Position numbers and translations under genes: made by a program. A stretch of DNA of 9,696 nucleotides from Rubrobacter sp. (GTDB taxonomy: Bacteria > Actinomycetota > Rubrobacteria > Rubrobacterales > Rubrobacteraceae). The DNA is taken from positions 1 to 9,696 of the forward strand of contig JACDFX010000022.1 in NCBI GenBank assembly GCA_013815575.1. Reading direction: 5' to 3'. The notes under the pieces are model-generated. The model made no database searches. It saw only the letters and a program-made list of their open reading frames with translations, and was not told the DNA's origin. Shown piece by piece: positions 1-4,771 of the stretch. Position 1 is the first letter of the stretch; every line of letters begins with the position of its first letter.

Positions 1-405
1 GAGCCAATCGTTCTTCTGCTCCTCGGAGCCGAACTTGTGGATCGCGCTCATGGCGAGGGAGCCCTGGACGGAGACGAAGGTCCGCAGGCCCGAGTCCCCG
101 GCTTCGAGCTCCATGCACGCGAGGCCATACTCGACGGCGCTCCTGCCGGCGCAGCCGTAGCCTTCCAGGTGCATGCCGAGGACGCCGAGCTCGGCGAACT
201 CGGGGACGAGCTCCCTCGGAAAGACGGCCCGGTCGAACCAGTCGTTTATGTTCGGCTTGATCCTGTCCCGCACGAAAGACCGCACGCGGTCGCGCACCGC
301 GAGCTCCCCCTCGGAGAGGTGCGCCTCGACGTTCAGGAAGTCGTGCCCGGGCGGGTTCTCAGCCCGTCGTCCGTTTCGCCCAACTTCCGCGCGTGATGTG
401 GTCAC
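1..405 (-). CDS. Acyl-CoA dehydrogenase, glutaryl-CoA dehydrogenase-like (N-terminal 135 residues, runs off the window)
   Basis: Translating the complement leftward from the GTG at 405-403 gives 135 open codons that reach base 1 exactly in frame, so the gene is cut by the window edge (the family is about 390-400 aa). The visible part is the N-terminal helical domain of an FAD-dependent acyl-CoA dehydrogenase: a variable leader (1-20), FLNVEAHLSEGELAVRDRV (23-41), DWFDRAVFPREL (55-66), GYGCAGRSAVEYGL (82-95) and SVQGSLAMSAIHKFGSEEQK (112-131). GYGCAG, the Val-Gln-Ser/Gly-Ser-Leu segment and GSEEQ are typical of glutaryl-CoA dehydrogenases, which turn glutaryl-CoA into crotonyl-CoA and CO2 and pass electrons to ETF. 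The catalytic Glu and the substrate-binding Arg lie outside the window, so the substrate is inferred. The start is fixed by GGGAGGA (complement of 413-419), 7 nt upstream. It is divergent from a CoA-transferase cluster that would make its substrate. Confidence 0.85.
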   Translation of the reverse strand, partial: MTTSRAEVGRNGRRAENPPGHDFLNVEAHLSEGELAVRDRVRSFVRDRIKPNINDWFDRAVFPRELVPEFAELGVLGMHLEGYGCAGRSAVEYGLACMELEAGDSGLRTFVSVQGSLAMSAIHKFGSEEQKNDWL

Positions 406-595
406 GTTTTCGTCCTCCCGGTGTCCGCCCTTCGGCCACCCGATTGTCCCATAAATGACCCCCCGCCGGGCGCGTTCGCCTTTACAGACGGTAGGGATCT
501 CGCGGCCCCGTCCGGGGCGGGCCCGGTGTCGCCGGTTCGTGTACCCTGGAGCGGCCCGAAAGTACGGGTTATCCGCAGAAGGGAGAGGCGCACAC
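406..595. other. Divergent intergenic region between the acyl-CoA dehydrogenase and the cupin gene
   Basis: This 190-bp gap separates two divergent genes and so should hold promoters for both. It contains the leftward Shine-Dalgarno (413-419), the rightward Shine-Dalgarno GGGAGAGG (581-588), and a perfect short inverted repeat, GCCCCG-TC-CGGGGC (505-518). An AT-richer patch lies at about 443-456. I found no convincing -35/-10 pair in either direction. The inverted repeat could be an operator or a small RNA hairpin, but short GC-rich palindromes are expected by chance in DNA of this composition. Confidence 0.4.
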
Positions 596-946
596 ATGAG
601 GGAGATGGAGAGGGCGCGCAGGGTACCTTTCGGGGAGCTTCCGTGGGCAGACGACGCCCCCGGCATCCGGGCCCGCGAGGTGGACATCCGGGACGCGCGG
701 TGGGCGACGGTCGAGTACGAGGCGGGGGCGGCGCGCGAGGACTGGTGCGAAGAAGGCCACTGCGGATTCGTAATCTCGGGTGAGATCGAATACGAGTTCG
801 ACGACGGCAGCGAACCTCTGCGGGCCGCGGAGGGAGAGGCGTTCTTCCTCCCGCCAGGCCCCCTCGGCGGCGGGGCGCACCGCGGTCGCAACCCCTCCGA
901 AGCCCCGACCAGGCTCTTTCTCATAGACGACGCCCGCGGGGGCTGA
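596..946 (+). CDS. Small single-domain cupin protein, variant metal site
   Basis: This 116-aa protein has the beta-rich core of a single-domain cupin: VEYEAGA (39-45), GHCGFVISGEIEYEF (54-68), then GEAFFLPPG (80-88) followed by H95 and N99. The second part matches the outline of cupin motif 2, with a few extra residues before the histidine. In motif 1 the usual HxH...E is not kept; aligned on G62, those places hold D49, C51 and H55. It may bind a different metal, or none, and act as a binding or regulatory protein. The ATG at 596 has GGGAGAGG 7 nt upstream; the frame is open further 5' to 455, but that stretch is Arg/Pro-rich and lacks a ribosome site. The TGA stop shares its last base with the ATG of the CoA-transferase, so the two are probably translationally coupled. 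Its role is unknown; a link to the adjacent CoA-ester chemistry is likely from context only. Confidence 0.75.
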   Translation: MREMERARRVPFGELPWADDAPGIRAREVDIRDARWATVEYEAGAAREDWCEEGHCGFVISGEIEYEFDDGSEPLRAAEGEAFFLPPGPLGGGAHRGRNPSEAPTRLFLIDDARGG

Positions 947-2082
947 TGCTCCCGCTCGAAGGATTGAAGGTCCTCGACCTATCACGGGTGCTGGCGGGTC
1001 CGTACACGACCATGTCGCTCGCGGACCTCGGGGCGGACGTCCTCAAGATAGAGCACCCCGAACGCGGCGACGACACCCGCCACTGGGGTCCGCCCTTCGC
1101 CGGCGGAGAGTCAGCTTACTTCCTCTCTGTCAACCGAAACAAGAGGTCTATCGGAGTAGACCTGAAGACCGAAGAAGGGCTGGAGCGGGTAAGGCGTCTC
1201 GCGGAGGGGGCGGACGTGGTGATCGAGAACTGGAAGCGCGGCGCCCTGGAGGGTATGGGCCTCGGCTACGAGACGCTGAAAGGGGATAACCCCGGCCTCG
1301 TCTACTGCTCCATCACCGGGTTCGGGCCTGGGCCGGACGAGGACCGTCCAGGCTACGACTTCCTGGTACAGGCACGGGCCGGGATCATGGGCATCACCGG
1401 CTTCCCGGAGCCGGACGGCGGGCCGACGAAGGTCGGCGTCGCCATCGCGGACATCGTGTGCGGCCTGCACGCGGCCACCGCGATCCTGGCCGCCCTAAAG
1501 CGCCGCACGGAGACGGGCGAGGGATGCCGCATCGAGGTCCCGCTCTTCGAGTCCACCCTCTCCTGGCTCGCCAACCGCGGGCAGGAGTTCCTCGTCTCCG
1601 GCGAGGACAAGGGGCGCCTGGGCAACGGCCACCCAACCATCGTCCCCTACCAGACCTTCGACGCCTCGGACAAACAGATAGCCCTCGCCGTCGGCAACGA
1701 CGCCCAGTTCGGGCGGCTGTGCGAAATTATGGGGCTCCCTGACCTCGCCGACGACGAACGCTACGCCACCAACCCAGACCGGGTCGCGAACAGGGAAGAG
1801 CTGGTAGCCCTCCTGCAAGAGCGCTTCTCCGAACGGACGTCGGACGAGTGGGTCGAGAAGGTCCGGGGCGCGGGCGTTCCGTGCGGGCCGGTCAACGCCC
1901 TGGCCGACGTCTTCCAGGACGAACACGTCCTGGGCTCGGGCATGTTGCAAAAGGTGGAGCACCCTGCTGCGGGGATGCTCAGGATGCTCGCCTCACCCGT
2001 GCTTGTGGACGGTGAGCGGCTGCCGGTGCGGCGTCCGCCGCCGACCCTCGGGGAGCACAGCGGGTTAGAAGGTTGGGAATAG
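946..2082 (+). CDS. CaiB/BaiF family (class III) CoA-transferase, succinyl-CoA:glutarate CoA-transferase-like
   Basis: This 378-aa, full-length class III CoA-transferase opens with LEGLKVLDLSRVLAGPY (4-20) and LADLGADVLKIEHP (25-38), the Rossmann-like CoA-binding start of the family. GDDTRHWGPPF (41-51) and ESAYFLSVNRNK (55-66) closely resemble, from memory, the mitochondrial succinyl-CoA:glutarate CoA-transferase SUGCT. Asp169, in GVAIADIVCGLHA (164-176), sits where the catalytic Asp of formyl-CoA transferase forms the acyl-anhydride and aspartyl-CoA intermediate. IVPYQTF, GVPCGPVNALADVF and EHP near the C-terminus also fit. The likely reaction moves CoA from a donor such as succinyl-CoA to a dicarboxylate such as glutarate in the cytoplasm. 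The divergent glutaryl-CoA-dehydrogenase-like gene supports glutarate, but CaiB/BaiF substrates are hard to predict. The ATG overlaps the cupin stop by one base. A G-run at 938-942 may help initiation. Confidence 0.85.
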   Translation: MLPLEGLKVLDLSRVLAGPYTTMSLADLGADVLKIEHPERGDDTRHWGPPFAGGESAYFLSVNRNKRSIGVDLKTEEGLERVRRLAEGADVVIENWKRGALEGMGLGYETLKGDNPGLVYCSITGFGPGPDEDRPGYDFLVQARAGIMGITGFPEPDGGPTKVGVAIADIVCGLHAATAILAALKRRTETGEGCRIEVPLFESTLSWLANRGQEFLVSGEDKGRLGNGHPTIVPYQTFDASDKQIALAVGNDAQFGRLCEIMGLPDLADDERYATNPDRVANREELVALLQERFSERTSDEWVEKVRGAGVPCGPVNALADVFQDEHVLGSGMLQKVEHPAAGMLRMLASPVLVDGERLPVRRPPPTLGEHSGLEGWE

Positions 2083-2098
2083 TTTAAAGGAGAGTCAA

Positions 2099-2431
2099 TT
2101 GGACGGGACGAGGTTGGACGCAGAGAGGCTGGCCGGGGAGATCTCCCACGCCTACGAACGCCTGTCCGGCACCCGTCGCGAGCTGGTTGCGGCGACGGAT
2201 GCGCTCTCTGACCACGAGCGCGGGGCGAAGGTCGAGAACGCCGACACCCTGCTGGAGGCGAAAAACGAACGCACGGCCTCGCTCTACCTCGAGGGCATCC
2301 TGGACACGCCGGAGCACTCGGAGCTCCTGTCCGCGAAACGCCGGACGGAGCTGGCCCATTACGAGGCCCGGCTGGAGGTCGAGCGGCTGGAGCTACTGGT
2401 GCGTCTGCTTGAGGCCTCGCCGCGGTCTTGA
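2099..2431 (+). CDS. Small charged helical protein of unknown function (TTG start)
   Basis: This 110-aa protein starts at a TTG 16 bp after the CoA-transferase stop. The start is decided by a strong Shine-Dalgarno, AAAGGAGAG at 2086-2094, with GGAG 6 nt from the TTG. I do not recognise the family. Almost the whole chain is predicted by eye to be helical and highly charged: ISHAYERLSGTRRELVAATD (15-34), a middle segment with NERTASLYLEGIL (56-68), then a Leu/Glu/Arg-rich C-terminal helix (about 77-106, ending RLELLVRLLEA) with coiled-coil spacing. It has no signal peptide, no membrane segment and no cysteine. The style recalls small helical proteins of phage or recombination clusters, but no other phage gene is nearby. 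Position suggests co-transcription with the CoA-transferase; the function is open. Confidence 0.7.
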   Translation: MDGTRLDAERLAGEISHAYERLSGTRRELVAATDALSDHERGAKVENADTLLEAKNERTASLYLEGILDTPEHSELLSAKRRTELAHYEARLEVERLELLVRLLEASPRS

Positions 2432-2442
2432 GTTTCGTCCGG

Positions 2443-2460
2443 TGTAGGGTCTGTAGGGTC
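2443..2460. repeat. Perfect tandem duplication of a 9-mer
   Basis: TGTAGGGTC occurs twice back to back (2443-2451 and 2452-2460) in the 31-bp gap between two convergent genes. It does not form a stem-loop with the following CTCTACCC, so it is not a clear terminator. It may be a simple slippage duplication. Confidence 0.6.
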
Positions 2461-2462
2461 CT

Positions 2463-3263
2463 CTACCCGACGCCGGAGACGCGGGCCACGGGCCTCACAG
2501 GGGAGCCGGTGGCGCCGACGAGCTTGAGGGGCAGGCAGACGACCTCGAACTCGTGGTGCCCGGCGGCGGCCAGTTCTTCGAGCGTCAGGTTCTCAATGAT
2601 GTAGACGCCGCGCCGGGCAAGCAGGATCAGGTGCCCCGGCAACAAACACCCGAGCTCCGGGTCGCGCAACCCGGGAACGTCCCAGGCCATGTTGTCAGCC
2701 CCCACGGCGATAACGCCCCTGTCCGCGAGCCAGCGTGAGGCCCCGGCGTCCATCCCCGGCCCCGCGAGGTAACGCTCCTCATCCCCCCAGAATTGCCCGT
2801 TACCGGTCCGCACGAGCGCCACGCTTCCGGGCGAGATCTCGACCCCCTGGCGCTCGCAGCACTTAATGAGGTCCGCGTCTGTGACGACGTGGCCGGGCTC
2901 CAGCGCCGCGACGTTCTTCAGGGCGGCCACGTCGAGAAGGACGCCGGGGGCGACGATGGACGGTATCTTCTCGGCGCCGTGCTCGGTAAACCCGCGGGAG
3001 GTTTGGACGGACTCGACCGGGATGCCGCCGCAGAGCATCAGGGCGTCGGCCTGGTGGGAGAGGGCGTCGATGTGGGTTCCGGTGTGCTCGCCGCAGACGA
3101 GGACGCCGGCGGAGCCGGTGCGAGGGCCAGACTCCTCCGGGCGGTACTCGTCTTCGTGGCGGCGGTGCAGCAGGTAGGAGTAGCCGGCCTGGCGGTGGGC
3201 GGGGTGGATCGGCATCTCCTCGGTGCGCGGCTGCTCGAGGTCGAAGATGCGGGTACCGATCAT
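2463..3263 (-). CDS. Cyclase / kynurenine formamidase family metal-dependent hydrolase
   Basis: This 266-aa protein carries the family signature HTGTHIDALSH at 60-70. In kynurenine formamidase and isatin hydrolase relatives, the equivalents of H60, H64 and D66 bind the divalent metal and H70 acts in catalysis. Later landmarks are VRTGNGQFW (151-159), an Asp-containing GVIAVGADN (183-191), GVYIIENLTLEEL (219-231) and the C-terminal LPLKLVGATGSPVRPVA (244-260), which is typical of the family. These enzymes hydrolyse amide or lactam-type C-N bonds (N-formylkynurenine, isatin, other small cyclic or formyl amides) in the cytoplasm; there is no signal peptide. It is a full-length family member, but I cannot assign the substrate. 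The ATG at 3263 has only a weak GGAGCGG-type ribosome site, further upstream than usual, and no in-frame alternative start is seen for several codons upstream. It is divergent from the M24/hydantoinase operon and convergent with the small TTG-start gene. Confidence 0.85.
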   Translation of the reverse strand: MIGTRIFDLEQPRTEEMPIHPAHRQAGYSYLLHRRHEDEYRPEESGPRTGSAGVLVCGEHTGTHIDALSHQADALMLCGGIPVESVQTSRGFTEHGAEKIPSIVAPGVLLDVAALKNVAALEPGHVVTDADLIKCCERQGVEISPGSVALVRTGNGQFWGDEERYLAGPGMDAGASRWLADRGVIAVGADNMAWDVPGLRDPELGCLLPGHLILLARRGVYIIENLTLEELAAAGHHEFEVVCLPLKLVGATGSPVRPVARVSGVG

Positions 3264-3538
3264 GCCGGGACCCGTCCCGCTCCGGCGATGGTGCCGATCC
3301 CGCCCCTCTCCGATCGTTCGAACCCCAAAAACGGCACGGCCTCGCCTCCTGTTCGAGCCGGGATCTACGCCCTGCCAGTGTGTTCGGTCTCGCCTTCGGC
3401 GTCAACGTCCGGCGCGAAATGTCGGGAGCGTATTGAACGAACAGGGGAACTTGACTAAAGTGTTGCGAATGGGGAGGACCGTAAGAGGCCATAGGGGGCG
3501 ACTCGCGCAGACTCGCCCGAGCCAGGGGAGCTGATTCA
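3264..3538. other. Divergent intergenic region, candidate control region
   Basis: This 275-bp region lies between the leftward cyclase gene and the rightward M24/hydantoinase operon. It holds a palindrome GTTCGAAC (3316-3323), TGTTCG at 3350-3355 and 3381-3386, its inverse CGAACA at 3438-3443, a candidate rightward promoter at 3433-3461, and a repeated GACTCGC spaced 10 bp apart (3500-3506 and 3510-3516) just before the ribosome site. On the minus strand, TTGACG (complement of 3399-3404) precedes only a poor -10. No RNA gene or convincing ORF was seen here. Confidence 0.45.
3433..3461 (+). promoter_or_regulatory. Candidate sigma70-type promoter for the M24-hyuA-hyuB operon
   Basis: TTGAAC (3433-3438) and TAAAGT (3456-3461) are separated by 17 bp, each matching the consensus at 4 of 6 positions. 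Transcription would start near 3468, giving a 5' leader of about 70 nt. The -35 overlaps the inverted CGAACA copy of a repeated hexamer, which would suit repressor control. A nearby TTGACT (3451-3456) has no good -10 at normal spacing. Seen by eye only. Confidence 0.3.
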
Positions 3539-4771
3539 GTGAACGAGCAAATAATTTCGTCCATCCGGCGGCGGCTTCACGAGCGCGGGTTGGACGCCTA
3601 CGTCGCCTACACGCCCTCGAACGTCTTCTACGCCACGGGCTTTCAGAGCTACTTCTTGATGCAGTGGTGGCGCATGCAGGGCACCGTGCTGGCCGTTATC
3701 CCCGCCGACGAGTCGGTCGAGGTGGGGATGATGATCGGGGACTTCGAGGCCGGCCCGGCCCGGAGGGTCTCTGGCATCCGGGACGTGCGCGCCTACCGGC
3801 TGTGGCCGGAGATCCGGGACGCCGAGACGGTAGGAGTACCTCTCGTAAGCGGGGAGACGGAGACCCCCAGGCCGGCCCAGTTCGACGAGGGCGAGCAGGA
3901 TGGGATCGTGCGCGGGCTGCTCGGAGACCGGGGGTTGCTCGGCGCGAGGATCGGGAGCGACCTGCGCTACATGCTCTTCGACTCATACCGCCGATTCTCC
4001 GCCGTGGCCCCGCAGGCGCAGTGGGTGGACTTCACCGACGAGATGTACGCGCTCAGGCGCGTCAAGTACCCGTCCGAGGTCGAGCGGTTGCGGCGTGCGA
4101 CGGAGCTCTCGGAAGCGGGGATGCGCTTCGCGGTCGAGGACCTGCGTCCCGGTATGACTGCGACGGACGTGCGCCACCGCTACGTCATGGGCGTCGCGCA
4201 GGCGGCGATGGGGGACGCCCGCTACCAGGACTACTCCGACGACTGGATCCTGCCAGCCGTCGGCGCGGGGGTCGGGATCGGGGTGGACTCGGAGCGCGAC
4301 GCGGGCCTGCAGGAGGGCGACCTCATAAAGTTCGATTGCGGCACCACCGTCGGCGGCTACCGCGGCGACGGCGGCCGCACGTTCGTGTACGGGAGGGTAA
4401 AGCCCGCCGCCGAGCGTCTTTTCGGCGTCCTGGAGGAGGCGCACAACAGGGCCTGCGAGGCGATCCGGCCCGGCGTCGAGGTCGGCGAGATCTTCCGCAT
4501 CACCCAGGGCCACATCACCAGCAACGGCTACCCACGCTTCCGCCGGGGCCACTACGGGCACTCTTTGGGCATCGACACCTTCCACGAAGAGCCGCCCTAC
4601 GTGTCCGAGGACGAGCGGACGCCCATCGAGGAGGGGATGGTGCTGGCCATAGAGACGCCGGCCTACACGACCGACGCGGGCGCGATCATGATCGAGGACC
4701 TCGTGCACGTCCTCCCGAACGGTATCGAACGGCTGCACAAGCTGCCGCACGAGCTCGGGGTCATCTCCTGA
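3539..4771 (+). CDS. M24 family metallopeptidase (Xaa-Pro aminopeptidase/creatinase fold)
   Basis: This 410-aa two-domain protein has an N-terminal creatinase-like domain (about 1-175, with AYVAYTPSNVFYATGFQSYF at 20-39) and a C-terminal pita-bread catalytic domain. The five M24 metal ligands are all identifiable: D266 and D277 (FDCGTTVGGYRGD), H341 (GHYGHSLGID), E372 (AIETP) and E386 (MIEDLVH), with a further His in TFHEEPP (347-353). Intact ligands argue for a di-metal hydrolase such as an Xaa-Pro dipeptidase or aminopeptidase; true creatinase is metal-free, so creatine hydrolysis is less likely. It is cytoplasmic, with no signal peptide. The GTG at 3539 is chosen because AGGGGAG (3524-3530) lies 8 nt upstream and the N-terminus fits the family. 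It is the first gene of the operon, and its TGA overlaps the likely start of hydantoinase A. The substrate may be a linear product of HyuAB or a related amide; this is inference. Confidence 0.88.
   Translation: MNEQIISSIRRRLHERGLDAYVAYTPSNVFYATGFQSYFLMQWWRMQGTVLAVIPADESVEVGMMIGDFEAGPARRVSGIRDVRAYRLWPEIRDAETVGVPLVSGETETPRPAQFDEGEQDGIVRGLLGDRGLLGARIGSDLRYMLFDSYRRFSAVAPQAQWVDFTDEMYALRRVKYPSEVERLRRATELSEAGMRFAVEDLRPGMTATDVRHRYVMGVAQAAMGDARYQDYSDDWILPAVGAGVGIGVDSERDAGLQEGDLIKFDCGTTVGGYRGDGGRTFVYGRVKPAAERLFGVLEEAHNRACEAIRPGVEVGEIFRITQGHITSNGYPRFRRGHYGHSLGIDTFHEEPPYVSEDERTPIEEGMVLAIETPAYTTDAGAIMIEDLVHVLPNGIERLHKLPHELGVIS

Noticed and set aside
37..396. Rightward open frame of 119 codons at the left edge
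   Set aside because: The complementary strand encodes a recognisable acyl-CoA dehydrogenase with a good ribosome site over the same bases.
505..518. GCCCCG-TC-CGGGGC inverted repeat as a terminator
   Set aside because: It lies between divergent genes, has no U-tract, and the stem is short; such palindromes are expected in this base composition.
3308..3335. GTTCGAAC followed by a C-run and A-run, like a tRNA T-loop or att site
   Set aside because: The flanking bases do not form a T-arm stem, and there is no acceptor, D or anticodon arm nearby.
2793..3458. Rightward 221-codon frame over the cyclase gene and intergenic region
   Set aside because: Its composition is typical of a shadow; the cyclase motif HTGTHID...H is on the opposite strand.
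3664..4767. Open frame running from inside the M24 gene into hyuA, giving a 1073-residue protein
   Set aside because: The first 368 residues are Arg/Gly/Pro-rich and show no domain, and they overlap a clear M24 protein in another frame. This is a GC-rich shadow; only the part from about 4768 is hyuA.
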